From the NCBI RefSeq assembly GCF_000385135.1, contig NZ_ARQM01000014.1, positions 1-64,000 of the forward strand: a DNA stretch of 64,000 nucleotides, written 5' to 3'. Positions 44,602 to 59,638 of the stretch are shown here, piece after piece. The translations under genes were made by a program, and so were the position numbers. This DNA comes from Promicromonospora sukumoe 327MFSha3.1 (lineage in GTDB: Bacteria > Actinomycetota > Actinomycetes > Actinomycetales > Cellulomonadaceae). How positions within the stretch are numbered: position 1 is the stretch's first letter; each line of letters starts with the position of its first letter. A model generated the notes under the pieces. The model searched no databases. It worked only from the letters and a program-made list of their open reading frames with translations, and was not told the DNA's origin.

Positions 44602-45785
44602 TCAGTCGTCGGTCAGCGTCATGTGCACGCCGCCGACGAGTGCTGCCGTGATGTTGTACAGGAACGCCATGATCGTCGCGATCGCCGTCAGCAGCACGAT
44701 GTTGCAGATGCTGATCAGGGTCGCGAGCGAGATGACGCGGGGGAACTCCACGAACTGCGTGAGGTTCACGTTGCTCTGCGGGCCGACGGCGTCCTCCACG
44801 AAGCTCTGCACCGTGGTGAACACACCGAGGCTGTTGAGCACCGACCAGAAGACGGCGGTGGCGACCACGGTCATGATGGCGACCGCGACGGCCAGCAGGA
44901 ACGCGAGCTTCATGACCGACCACGGGTCCACGCGGGAGAGCGCGAGGCGCACCCGGCGAGGCCCGGCCGGCGCCGGACGCGGCACCTCCGGCGTGGGGGT
45001 CGACGCCGGCTGCGCGGGCAGCTGCTGGCCCTGCGGGCCGTCAGGGACCGGCGTGGCCGTACCGCGCACGCCTGCGGCCGTGTAGTGCATCTCGGGCCGC
45101 GGCTTGGGCTCGTTCTGGGCGGACGCCGTCTGCCCGTCGTCGTCAGGCATGATCGAGGACACCTTCTTCGCCGCGCTGCGGGCAGCGTCCAGGGCGGCCT
45201 GGGCCGCCTTCATCGCGCCGGCCTTCACGCCGTCCGTTGCTCCGGCCGGGGCCGCGGCCGGGCTGCTCACCGACGCGCTGGGCGCCGGCACCCGGTTCCA
45301 CGACTTGGCGTCGGGCTCGGTCGCGGTGGAACCCTGCGCCGTCGAGGCGTCGTTCTTGCCCGAGGCCCGCCCGATGGCCGAGACCAGGCCCGCCTGGTCC
45401 TTGTCCTCGCCGTTCGACGCCGACGTGGGCTCTGCCGACTTCTGGTCCTTGCCCGACTTGCCGGCCTCGTAGGCCGACCGCCAGACACCACCCGTCGTCG
45501 GGACGTCGGTGGTGGACTCTGCAGGAGCGGGCGGTGCCGGGGGCTTGCCCTCGGCCTTGGCCGGGGCAGCCTCCGTGCTCGCCGAGCTGCCGGAGGCAGC
45601 CGGCGTGGTGCTTGCCGAACCGTCCGACGCGGTGCCCTTCTCCGAGTCGGCCCCTGCCGACTCCGTGTCCGGGGTCTCGGCCTCGGCCGACGCCTCCGTC
45701 ACGTCCTTGCGGTCCCGGGTGATCTCCAGGTCCTCTTCGAGCGAAGGCGTCGCGATGCGCACGTGCCCGTTCTTGTCACTCGTCA

Positions 45786-45786
<1 letters not shown>
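44602..45786 (-). CDS. DUF3566 domain membrane protein downstream of gyrA
   Basis: 394 residues. Residues 1-270 are low-complexity Ala/Ser/Pro/Glu-rich and likely disordered cytoplasm. The C-terminal DUF3566 domain (about 275-392) has two membrane helices: 'MKLAFLLAVAVAIMTVVATA' and 'LISICNIVLLTAIATIMAFL'. The gene follows gyrA (stop and start share one base, TGATG), the conserved place for this family in actinobacteria. The unusually long disordered head distinguishes this copy. Function unknown. Confidence 0.9.
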
Positions 45787-48446
<2,660 letters not shown>

Positions 48447-48551
48447 CGTCTTTACTTCCTTTCCACGCCGGTGGGCGTGTCACTTCGTCTCAGGGCCAGC
48501 TCGACGGGGGACGCCGCGAAGCCCTCTCGGACCCCGCGGCGACGCACCCCA

Positions 48552-51242
<2,691 letters not shown>

Positions 51243-52052
51243 GTGAAGAAGCTTCTTGCCGGCGGAACCCTCGCCGTCCTGGCTTTTGGCGGCATGATCG
51301 CCTCGGCCGCACCCGCATCCGCACACACTCCGAGCGTCTCCTCGGACTGCGGTTTCGTGAACGTTGATCTCAAGTACTACCAGAACGCCAAGGTCACGGT
51401 CGTCATTGACGGCCAGACCGTCGAGGACACCGAGTTCAACGGTGGTTTCCAGAAGCGCTACGAGGAGAACCTCGGGCTCGACAAGGCGCACGAGTGGACC
51501 GTCACCGTCGACGCCTACGACGGTCGTGACGGCACCCAGTACGACTGGTCCGAGTCGGGTTCCATCCCCGTGTGCCAGACGCCGCCGCCCGCCGAGGTCG
51601 TCACGCCGGTCGTGCCGGAGGCCGTCTCCGGCTGCGCCGCCAGCCTCGACGACATCGTGCTCCCGGAGAGCACCGAGGCGATCACCTACACCAAGACCGA
51701 GGCCGGCATCGTCGCCACCCTCAACTCGGAGGAGTTCGTCTTCCCCGAGGAGCTCGGTGCCTACCTCCCGCAGGAGGACGGCTCGGCCCTGCTGCCGACC
51801 GAGGCCATCGTCTTCGAGGAGGAGTGCGAGCCGACGCCGGAGCCGTCCGAGCCTTCGGTCGAGCCGAGCGAGGAGGCCTCCGTGCCGCCCGTCGACGAGC
51901 CCTCCGCCTCGCCCAGCCCCGCCGCTGAGGAGCCCGAGGAGCTCGCCGCGACCGGTGCGACCGTCGGTGGCGCCATCGCGTTCGCCGCGCTGCTCGCCAT
52001 CGGTGGCGTCGCCCTGGTCTGGGCCCGCAAGCGCATGCAGCACAACGCGTGA
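51243..52052 (+). CDS. Cell-wall-anchored surface protein with LAATG sorting signal
   Basis: 269 residues from GTG. Signal peptide 'KKLLAGGTLAVLAFGGMIAS' cleaved near 'APASAHT'. A beta-rich N-terminal domain (about 30-110, 'YYQNAKVTVVIDGQTVEDTE') and a second small domain with Cys pairs follow. An acidic Pro/Ser/Glu wall-spanning stretch leads to LAATG at 234-238, a hydrophobic helix and the tail 'RKRMQHNA'. LAxTG is the class E sortase signal, and such a sortase is encoded at 37788-38621. The gene sits between gyrB and dciA, which are usually neighbours. Confidence 0.9.
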   Translation: MKKLLAGGTLAVLAFGGMIASAAPASAHTPSVSSDCGFVNVDLKYYQNAKVTVVIDGQTVEDTEFNGGFQKRYEENLGLDKAHEWTVTVDAYDGRDGTQYDWSESGSIPVCQTPPPAEVVTPVVPEAVSGCAASLDDIVLPESTEAITYTKTEAGIVATLNSEEFVFPEELGAYLPQEDGSALLPTEAIVFEEECEPTPEPSEPSVEPSEEASVPPVDEPSASPSPAAEEPEELAATGATVGGAIAFAALLAIGGVALVWARKRMQHNA

Positions 52053-52094
52053 GCTGATCGCTCCTGGCTGACGCCACGGCGCAGCTGAGCAGAG

Positions 52095-52128
52095 AAGGGC
52101 TCCCCGGCTTCGGCCGGGGAGCCCTTCG
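52095..52128 (+). terminator. Terminator of the surface-protein gene
   Basis: GAAGGGCTCCCCGG, loop CTTCGG, CCGGGGAGCCCTTC: a perfect 14-bp stem, 42 bp after the stop. Confidence 0.85.
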
Positions 52129-52177
52129 TGCGTCTGTGGACGCGTGAGCGCGCGCCTGTGGATATCTCTGGGCGGCG

Positions 52178-52720
52178 TCAGCCCCAGGTGTCGCGCGGCC
52201 CCGGTCCGCGCACCGAGCGCGGACCGCGCCGGAAGCCCGGACCGGCGGGGCCGAGGACCGTGACCTCCTCGACGACGCCCTCACCGATCTCCTCGGCCAT
52301 GCGGCGGATCAGGTTCGGCACCAGCAGCCGGAGCTGGGTCGCCCAGGCTGTCGAGTCCGCGCGCACCACGAGGACCTTGTCCTCGAACGTCTCGGGTGTG
52401 CAGTGGTCGGCGATCTCCGAGCCCACCACCTCGCGCCAGCGGCCGACGACGCCGCCGACCGACACCTCCTCGGTCCAGCCCTTCTCCCGCAGCAGCCGGC
52501 CGACGACGGCGCCGAGAAGCTGTGGATCGCGCGCCCCGGGGCCCGAACCGCTCGACCGGGGCTCGGCCAGGGGAGAGCGGCGGGAGGGCGATCCGGGCCG
52601 CAGGCCGCGGGCGCGGGCCGCTGCCTTGGCGCGATTCAGCGCCGCGCGCGCGACCTCCGACGGCGGCGTCAGCGCGGGCTCAGAGTTATCCACAGGCCCC
52701 TGTGGAGATTCATCAGTCAC
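52178..52720 (-). CDS. dciA: DUF721/DciA family protein, putative replicative helicase loader
   Basis: 180 residues from GTG 52720, overlapping the recF stop by 8 bases. The DUF721 core (about 68-150, '[20 protein letters not shown]', '[20 protein letters not shown]', '[16 protein letters not shown]') defines DciA, which loads or operates with DnaB helicase in bacteria lacking DnaC/DnaI. An Arg/Ala-rich N-terminus and Gly/Arg-rich tail flank it. Confidence 0.92.
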   Translation of the reverse strand: MTDESPQGPVDNSEPALTPPSEVARAALNRAKAAARARGLRPGSPSRRSPLAEPRSSGSGPGARDPQLLGAVVGRLLREKGWTEEVSVGGVVGRWREVVGSEIADHCTPETFEDKVLVVRADSTAWATQLRLLVPNLIRRMAEEIGEGVVEEVTVLGPAGPGFRRGPRSVRGPGPRDTWG

Positions 52721-53951
52721 GGGTCACCGTCCCGGGTTCCACGTGAAACCGTACGCCGTCGAGCGCTGCCGGGATGTCCTCGGGCACGGCAGCCGTCACG
52801 AGCACCTGACGGGCAGGCAGCACCAGGTCCGCCAGGCGCTGCCGACGTCGGACGTCGAGCTCCGCGAACACGTCGTCGAGGATGAGCACCGGGTCGGCAT
52901 CGGTGCCGAGATCCGGGTCCCAGAATGCGGGTGAATCCGCCGAATTCTGCGGATCCCCGCCCAGCAGCCGGAAGGAAGCCAACCGCAGTGCGAGCGCGAA
53001 CGACCACGATTCGCCATGGCTCGCGTACCCCTTGGCCGGTAGCCCACCGAGCGTCAGGACGAGGTCGTCCCGGTGCGGTCCGACCAGGCTGACGCCCCGC
53101 TCGAGCTCCTGCGGACGGGCCGCGGCCAGGGCCTCCAGCAGCAGGTCACGGAGCCGCGCGACGTCCGAAAAGTTATCCCCAGAGCCTGTGGACAAGTCCG
53201 GCGGATTGTCCTCCGAGAGCGCCGGGAGCGACGACCGGTAGGCGATCTCCGCGTCGCCGTCGGCGTCGCTCACCTGCTCGTACGCCGCGGCGACCGCGGG
53301 ACGGAGCGCGTGCACCAGCTGGACCCGCAGCGACAGGATCTCCGCCCCCAGCTCGGCGAGCCGGGCGTCCCAGACGTCGAGCGTCGCGAGCTCGGCGGCC
53401 GCCGAGCTCTCGGAACGGGAGGAGCCACCCGACCGCCTCGCCGACCGGGCCGACTTGAGCAGCGCCGACCGCTGCCGCAGCACCCGCTCGTAGTCCGAGA
53501 GCACCGCCGACATCCTCGGCATCATCAGGACCAGCAGCTGGTCCATGAACCGCCGACGACCGTCCGGGTCACCCTTCACCAGGGCGAGGTCCTCCGGGGC
53601 GAACAGGACCGTCCGCAGGACCCCCAGCACGTCTCGCGCCCGGACCGGCTGGCCGCGGTTGATCCGGGCGCGGTTCGCCTTGCCCTGGGTGATCTCCAGC
53701 TCGACCGTGCTCGCCCGGTCGCCCCGCACGATCCGGGTCCGCACAACGGCACGCTCTGCGCCCGACCGCACCAGCGGTGCGTCCGTGGCGACACGGTGCG
53801 AGCCCAGGGTCGCGACGTACCCGATCGCCTCGACGAGGTTGGTCTTGCCTCGGCCGTTGCGCCCTACGAAGGCGTTGACCCCGGGCTCGAGCTCCACGTC
53901 GGCCGTCGCGTACGACCGGAAGTCCAGCAGGGAGAGGTGGGAGACGTACAT
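52713..53951 (-). CDS. recF: DNA replication and repair protein RecF
   Basis: 412 residues. SMC-like ABC ATPase: Walker A '[18 protein letters not shown]', signature region '[17 protein letters not shown]', Walker B '[13 protein letters not shown]'. RecF with RecO/RecR loads RecA on gapped DNA. A Ser/Arg-rich insert ('[20 protein letters not shown]') interrupts the coiled-coil arm. Order dnaN-gnd-recF-dciA is typical. A parS-like site overlaps the 3' coding end. Confidence 0.97.
   Translation of the reverse strand: MYVSHLSLLDFRSYATADVELEPGVNAFVGRNGRGKTNLVEAIGYVATLGSHRVATDAPLVRSGAERAVVRTRIVRGDRASTVELEITQGKANRARINRGQPVRARDVLGVLRTVLFAPEDLALVKGDPDGRRRFMDQLLVLMMPRMSAVLSDYERVLRQRSALLKSARSARRSGGSSRSESSAAAELATLDVWDARLAELGAEILSLRVQLVHALRPAVAAAYEQVSDADGDAEIAYRSSLPALSEDNPPDLSTGSGDNFSDVARLRDLLLEALAAARPQELERGVSLVGPHRDDLVLTLGGLPAKGYASHGESWSFALALRLASFRLLGGDPQNSADSPAFWDPDLGTDADPVLILDDVFAELDVRRRQRLADLVLPARQVLVTAAVPEDIPAALDGVRFHVEPGTVTRD
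52736..52749. promoter_or_regulatory. parS-like site in the 3' end of recF
   Basis: GTTCCACGTGAAAC, one mismatch from the 14-bp core GTTTCACGTGAAAC, 4 kb from oriC. A likely ParB loading site. Confidence 0.75.
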
Positions 53952-53977
53952 CGGTAGGAGATCGTACGTCCCGGCCG

Positions 53978-54874
<897 letters not shown>

Positions 54875-54960
54875 GTGCGTGAAATCCTCCAGGGTCGTTC
54901 GACGGGGTCGCTCGTGGCGGCCGCCTTGGTGCTTGCTGACGGTGCTGTGGATGCACTGGA

Positions 54961-54987
54961 CCGCTCCGGCCCCGAGGGGCGGAGCGG
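54961..54987 (-). terminator. Terminator of dnaN
   Basis: CCGCTCCG(G)CCCC GA GGGGCGGAGCGG, one bulged base, 7 bp beyond the minus-strand stop of dnaN. Confidence 0.7.
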
Positions 54988-54994
54988 CCGACCG

Positions 54995-56128
54995 TCAGCC
55001 GGTGAAGCGGATCGGCACCAGCAGGTACCGGTAAGCGGAGTCGTCCTCGCCGTCCAGGCTGCCCTGGCCGGTGAACTCCACCGGCTTGTTCGGGTGCGTG
55101 AAGGACAGGCGGACGAAGTCCGTGCCCAGTGCACCCAGCCCGTCCAGCAGGAACTGCGGGTTGAACGCGACGGCGATGTCCTCGCCGACGAGCACGGCCT
55201 CCAGGGCCTCGGACGCCTGCGCGTCGTCACCCTGTCCGGCGTCCAGCACGACCTGTCCCTCGCTGAAGGAGAGGCGGATCGGCGTGTTGCGCTCCGCGAC
55301 GAGGCTCACGCGCTTGGCGGCCTCGATCAGCGGCGCGGTGGCGACGACGGCGTGGATGGGGGTGCTGTCCGGGAACAGCCGGCGGACGGCGGGGTAGTCG
55401 CCGTCGACCAGCTGGGACGTGGTCTGTCGGCCGCCGGCCTCGAAACCGACGAGGTCGAGGCCCTGGCCTGTGGACAGACCGACGTTCACCAGACCGCCGC
55501 CCGAGCCGAGCGACTTGGCCACGTCGTTGAGCGTGCGGGCCCGCACCAGCGCGACGGCGGAGAAGCCCGGGGTGGCCGGGGTCCACGTCAGCTCACGCAG
55601 GGCGAGCCGGTAGCGGTCCGTGGACAGGAGGGTGATGCGCTCGCCCTCGATCTCCACCCGCACGCCCGTGAGCAGGGGGAGTGTGTCGTCCCGGCTGGCC
55701 GCGACGGTCACCTGTGCGACGGCGTGGGTGAACGCGTCGCCCGAGACCGTGCCGCTGACCTCGGGGAGACCCGGGAGCGCGGGGTACTCGTCCACAGGCA
55801 TGGTGAGGAGGGTGAACCGGCTCGCGCCGCAGGTGACGATCACCTTGTTGCCCTCGAGGGCCACGTCCACAGGCTTGTTGGGCAGCGCGCGGGAGATCTC
55901 GGCGAGCAGTCGCCCGGAGACCAGCACGGTGCCCGGCTCCGCGACCTCAGCGGGGATCTCCGACCGCGCGGACGTCTCGTAGTCGAAGCTCGCGAGGTTG
56001 ATCACGCCCTGTGCGTCGGCCTCGATCCGGACGCCGGCGAGGACCGGAGCCGGCGGGCGCGTGGGGAGCGTGCGAGCGGTCCATGTCACGGCATCGGCGA
56101 GGACGTCGCGCTCGACCCTGAACTTCAT
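54995..56128 (-). CDS. dnaN: DNA polymerase III beta sliding clamp
   Basis: 377 residues, three clamp domains. Typical segments: 'LAGVRIEADAQGVINLASFD', 'LLTGVRVEIEGERITLLSTD', 'YRLALRELTW', and the C-terminal 'YLLVPIRFTG', close to the consensus MP(M/V)R end. The clamp encircles DNA and tethers polymerase. ATG 56128 has AGGAGA nine bases upstream. Separated from dnaA by oriC. Confidence 0.98.
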   Translation of the reverse strand: MKFRVERDVLADAVTWTARTLPTRPPAPVLAGVRIEADAQGVINLASFDYETSARSEIPAEVAEPGTVLVSGRLLAEISRALPNKPVDVALEGNKVIVTCGASRFTLLTMPVDEYPALPGLPEVSGTVSGDAFTHAVAQVTVAASRDDTLPLLTGVRVEIEGERITLLSTDRYRLALRELTWTPATPGFSAVALVRARTLNDVAKSLGSGGGLVNVGLSTGQGLDLVGFEAGGRQTTSQLVDGDYPAVRRLFPDSTPIHAVVATAPLIEAAKRVSLVAERNTPIRLSFSEGQVVLDAGQGDDAQASEALEAVLVGEDIAVAFNPQFLLDGLGALGTDFVRLSFTHPNKPVEFTGQGSLDGEDDSAYRYLLVPIRFTG

Positions 56129-56861
56129 GCCGTTGCATCTCCTCTTGTTCCTGGGCTGTCGAGGGAAACCCTACGCGAGTTGAGGACCGGGCGGCACTCG
56201 ATAGACAGGGGCTGTGGATAGACTTCTCACGGCCTCTCGTACTAGTGTTCGAAGCGGCGTCCGAGCGCTCGATCGCCTTATGAAGGCGTGTGGATTCCCC
56301 CTGATAGATAACTGTCGTAGTAGTAGTCGGTGTTGTGGAAACTGGGGAAATCGTGTCTTTCTGCAGGTCAGGTGCTATTTCTGCCTGTGGAGGAACTGTG
56401 GGTCCATCTGTGCATGAACTAGGGACCACTGTGGACGGCCAGTTTTTACACACAGGCTGTCCACCGATTCGGGTCTCGTCGCCCACAGAAAACAGGCCTT
56501 CATCCACACCCGTCCACAGGCTTGTCCCCAGGTGTGTATGGGCTGGTCAGCGCGGCGCACCAAGTTCTGCACAGAGCCTGTCCACAGTGCTGGGGACAAC
56601 CTGATCGGAGTCGCCGGAATCCGGGGATCCGAGTGTGGACAGACCTGTGGAGGTGCGTATACGCAACACCCCTGCGCACCGGTGGGGCTGTGCACAGGGG
56701 TGGGGATACGTGTGGAACTGCGGGCTATGCCGGATTTCACAGGCGAGTTCGAGCCTGTGGGCTACCCGGAGGCTTCGGTCCTCCCGCGGAGCACGGAGAC
56801 GGCTCGGCGCGAGCCCGAGGACGGTCTGGGGGCGCCTGGAGCTGGCCGGGGAGGAGTCCCG
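56129..56861. other. oriC: Chromosomal replication origin (oriC)
   Basis: A 733-bp non-coding region between dnaN and dnaA. It is rich in DnaA-box-like 9-mers on both strands, for example TGTGGATAG at 56213, TGTGGATTC at 56289, TGTGGACGG at 56430, CTGTCCACA at 56578 and TGTGGACAG at 56634. Short AT-rich stretches such as 'ctgatagataactgtcgtag' and 'agtttttacacac' are candidate unwinding segments. The dense loose repeats of TGTGGA/TCCACA are typical of high-GC actinobacterial origins. Confidence 0.92.
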
Positions 56862-58298
56862 TCAGCCGCGCTGCTGCTGCTTGATCCGGCTGGTGAGCTC
56901 GGTGACCTGGTTGTAGGTCGAGCGGCGTTCGGCCATCTGGCCGGCGATCTTCTTGTTCGCGTGCATGACCGTGGTGTGGTCGCGACCGCCGAACTGCTGG
57001 CCGATCTTGGGCAGCGACAGGTCGGTGAGCTCGCGGCACAGGTACATGGCGATCTGCCGGGCGGTGACCAGCACGCGGGAGCGTGACGAGCCGCACAGGT
57101 CGTCGATGGTGAGGCCGAAGTACGCGGCCGTCTGCGCGATCACGACGGCGGGAGTGATCTCCGCCGTGTCGTCGTCGTCGGTGATGAGGTCCTTGAGGAC
57201 TATCTCCGCCAGCGCCAGGTCGACCTGCTGCCGGTTGAGGTTCGCGAACGCGGTCACGCGGATCAGCGCGCCCTCCAGCTCACGGATGTTCGTCGAGATC
57301 CGCGAGCCGATGTACGAGAGGACCTCGGCCGGCACGTCGAGGTGCTCGCTCGCCGCCTTCTTGCGCATGATGGCGATGCGGGTCTCGAGGTCCGGGGGCT
57401 GGACGTCGGTGATGAGGCCCCACTCGAAGCGGGAGCGCAGCCGGTCCTCGAACCCGTTGAGCTGCTTGGGCGGGACGTCGGACGTGATGACGACCTGCTT
57501 GTTGGCGTTGTGGAGCGCGTTGAAGGTGTGGAAGAACTCCTCCATCGTCTGTTCCTTGCCCTGCAGGAACTGGATGTCGTCGATGAGGAGCACGTCGACG
57601 TCGCGGTAGCGGCGCTGGAACGCGCCCGCCTTGCCCTCGCCGATGCTGTTGATGAAGTCGTTGGTGAACTCCTCGGAGTTCACGTACCGCACGCGGATGT
57701 GTGGATACAGGTTGTGGACGTAGTGCCCGATGGCGTGCAGCAGGTGGGTCTTGCCCAGTCCCGAGTCGCCGTAGATGAAGAGCGGGTTGTACGCCTTGGC
57801 CGGAGCCTCGGCCACGGCGACCGCGGCCGCGTGCGCGAACCGGTTGGACGAGCCGATGACGAACGTCTCGAAGATGTACTTCGGGTTCAGCCGGGTGGGC
57901 TCGGCGGAAGGCTTGGGCGCGGGCTGCGGCGCGATCGGCATCTGCGCCTGCTCGGGTTCCGGCGGCTCCTGCTCGAGGGAGAGCGCGGCAGGGCCGGAGA
58001 TCTGCGACGGGCCGGCGAGCGTGCTGCTGCTCAGCTCGGGGTCCACGGTGATGCCGAAGCGGACGTCCCGGCCGAGCACCGAGGACATGGCGGAGACCAG
58101 GTCGTCGCGGACGGCCGTCTCCAGATAGGTACGCGTCTGCTCGTGGGGGACGGCGATGAAGACCATGTCGTCCAGCACGGCCATCGGCTTGGCGAGACGT
58201 ATGAAGGCGAGCTGCCGGGGGCTCATGTCGGGCCGGGCCTCGAGCGCTGTCAGGGTCTGCGCCCAGACGTCGCCGATGTTCTCGTCCGGGTTGGCCAC
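56862..58298 (-). CDS. dnaA: Chromosomal replication initiator DnaA
   Basis: 478 residues from GTG 58298 with AAGGAAA upstream; the open frame further upstream is not coding. Domain I about 1-90, a Pro/Glu-rich linker (about 110-165), AAA+ domain with Walker A 'GDSGLGKTHLLHAI' and Walker B 'VLLIDDIQFLQG', and the C-terminal DNA-binding domain with 'CRELTDLSLPKIGQQFGGRD' and 'HTTVMHANKKI'. DnaA unwinds oriC. DnaA boxes in its own promoter region suggest autoregulation. Confidence 0.98.
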   Translation of the reverse strand: MANPDENIGDVWAQTLTALEARPDMSPRQLAFIRLAKPMAVLDDMVFIAVPHEQTRTYLETAVRDDLVSAMSSVLGRDVRFGITVDPELSSSTLAGPSQISGPAALSLEQEPPEPEQAQMPIAPQPAPKPSAEPTRLNPKYIFETFVIGSSNRFAHAAAVAVAEAPAKAYNPLFIYGDSGLGKTHLLHAIGHYVHNLYPHIRVRYVNSEEFTNDFINSIGEGKAGAFQRRYRDVDVLLIDDIQFLQGKEQTMEEFFHTFNALHNANKQVVITSDVPPKQLNGFEDRLRSRFEWGLITDVQPPDLETRIAIMRKKAASEHLDVPAEVLSYIGSRISTNIRELEGALIRVTAFANLNRQQVDLALAEIVLKDLITDDDDTAEITPAVVIAQTAAYFGLTIDDLCGSSRSRVLVTARQIAMYLCRELTDLSLPKIGQQFGGRDHTTVMHANKKIAGQMAERRSTYNQVTELTSRIKQQQRG

Positions 58299-58383
58299 TG
58301 GCTTTCCTTCGTCTCGTGCGTGGGGTGGTGCGCGATGCTGGGGGTGTGTTGGAGTCTGCCATGATGGGGCACCGTCCACACAG

Positions 58384-58392
58384 TTGTCCACA
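58384..58392 (+). promoter_or_regulatory. DnaA box upstream of dnaA
   Basis: TTGTCCACA, exact consensus for actinobacterial origins, flanked at once by an opposed TGTGGA. Confidence 0.7.
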
Positions 58393-58516
58393 GGTTGTGG
58401 ATGGCGGGGATCATGGCTGGGTAAGTGGTACGTAGCCTGCGTGGACGGGTTGGGGACGAGGGCGTCCGGGGCGCGCGGTGTGGCGCGTCCGACACGCATG
58501 ATCCTGCCGTTCTGGT

Positions 58517-58546
58517 TTGACCCGGAGGGTCCCGTCGGCGTAACGT
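58517..58546 (+). promoter_or_regulatory. Candidate rpmH promoter
   Basis: TTGACC, 18 bases, TAACGT, ending 184 bp before the rpmH GTG. A good housekeeping-sigma match for a high-GC genome. Confidence 0.5.
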
Positions 58547-58730
58547 CAGACAGCCGTTCCAGGTACTTCTGCGCGCCCACTCACGGATTCGTGCCACGTC
58601 CTTCGACGTCGGCCACGTCCGGTGGACCAGGCCCCGGGTCGGCTAGGCCGATCGATGTACTGAGCGGCCACCATTCACTGCATCGTCGAGGACAGACGGT
58701 GTGCCTACCCCGACGTTCTTGGAGTACCTC

Positions 58731-58868
58731 GTGAGCAAGCGGACCTTCCAGCCGAACACCCGCCGTCGTGCGAAGACCCACGGCTTCCGGCTGCGCATGC
58801 GCACCCGTGCCGGCCGCGCCATCCTGGCGGCCCGCCGTCGCAAGGGTCGCGCCGAGCTCTCAGCCTGA
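58731..58868 (+). CDS. rpmH: 50S ribosomal protein L34
   Basis: 45 residues from GTG: '[20 protein letters not shown]' then '[20 protein letters not shown]', the whole L34 sequence. GGAG lies six bases upstream. It binds 23S rRNA. rnpA begins 4 bp after the stop, the conserved rpmH-rnpA operon. Confidence 0.98.
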   Translation: MSKRTFQPNTRRRAKTHGFRLRMRTRAGRAILAARRRKGRAELSA

Positions 58869-58871
58869 GCC

Positions 58872-59249
58872 ATGTTGCCCGCGGCGCACCGTCTGCGCCG
58901 TTCCGTCGACTTCGAGCGGACGGTGCGCCGCGGCACGCGCGCAGGGCGATCGACCTTGGTGGTTCACCTTCTCGTTCCGGACGAAAGCGTCTCGGATCCG
59001 GGATCGGGAACTCCCCAGGTCGGTTTTGTCGTTTCCAAGGCTGTGGGTAACTCCGTGCAGCGCAACCTGGTGAAGCGCCGGCTCCGTGCCGCGGCGCTCG
59101 GCCAGCTCTCAGTGCTGCCCGAATCCGCTCGGGCCGTCGTGCGCGCTCTTCCGCCGTCGGCGGGCGCCACCTACGCGGACCTCGATCGTGACCTCGACTC
59201 GTGCTTGCGCCGTGCCGTCGCACGCGCGTCCGGAGACGGGAAGAGATGA
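58872..59249 (+). CDS. rnpA: Ribonuclease P protein component
   Basis: 125 residues. 'FVVSKAVGNSVQRNLVKRRL' contains the RNR motif that binds RNase P RNA; 'LPAAHRLRRSVDFERTVRRG' is the usual N-terminus. It assists tRNA 5' processing. No clear ribosome-binding site: translation is probably coupled to rpmH. The stop overlaps yidD (ATGA). Confidence 0.97.
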   Translation: MLPAAHRLRRSVDFERTVRRGTRAGRSTLVVHLLVPDESVSDPGSGTPQVGFVVSKAVGNSVQRNLVKRRLRAAALGQLSVLPESARAVVRALPPSAGATYADLDRDLDSCLRRAVARASGDGKR

Positions 59250-59554
59250 CCACCATCCCCGCACCCGAGGGTGAGGCACCGGTGCGCGAGCCATCGCTCA
59301 TCGGCCGGCTCCCGGTGACGCTCCTCGTGGGGATGGTCCGGTTCTACCAGGCGTTCATCAGCCCGATGAGCCCTCCGAGCTGCAAGTACTACCCGTCCTG
59401 CTCGCAGTACACCGTGATCGCGCTCCGTCGCCATGGTGCGCTGCGCGGGCTCGGTCTCGCGCTGTGGCGCCTGCTGCGGTGCAACCCGTGGAGTCTCGGC
59501 GGCGTCGACGACGTGCCGCCGGCGCGCGGCACGCACACTCACACCGAGGGCTGA
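59246..59554 (+). CDS. yidD: Membrane protein insertion efficiency factor YidD
   Basis: 102 residues from ATG 59246. The core 'FYQAFISPMSPPSCKYYPSC' then 'SQYTVIALRRHGALRG' with three Cys and 'RLLRCNPWSLGGVDDVPP' is diagnostic. YidD is a small amphipathic peripheral protein that helps YidC. An open frame upstream within rnpA is not used. Confidence 0.96.
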   Translation: MTTIPAPEGEAPVREPSLIGRLPVTLLVGMVRFYQAFISPMSPPSCKYYPSCSQYTVIALRRHGALRGLGLALWRLLRCNPWSLGGVDDVPPARGTHTHTEG

Positions 59555-59638
59555 CCTGCCCCGGTCCGTGCCGCCGTACACGACCCCCCTCGCACCTCCC
59601 GCAGACTTCGCGTCACCAACACTGGAGCTTCTTGACCG

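Larger units (their letters stand above)
58299..58730. other. Divergent dnaA-rpmH regulatory region, 432 bp
   Basis: No gene. It includes a perfect actinobacterial DnaA box TTGTCCACA at 58384-58392, a second box-like TTGTGGATGG at 58395, and the rpmH promoter candidate. The boxes lie 85-110 bp from the dnaA start, fitting DnaA autoregulation. Confidence 0.7.
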
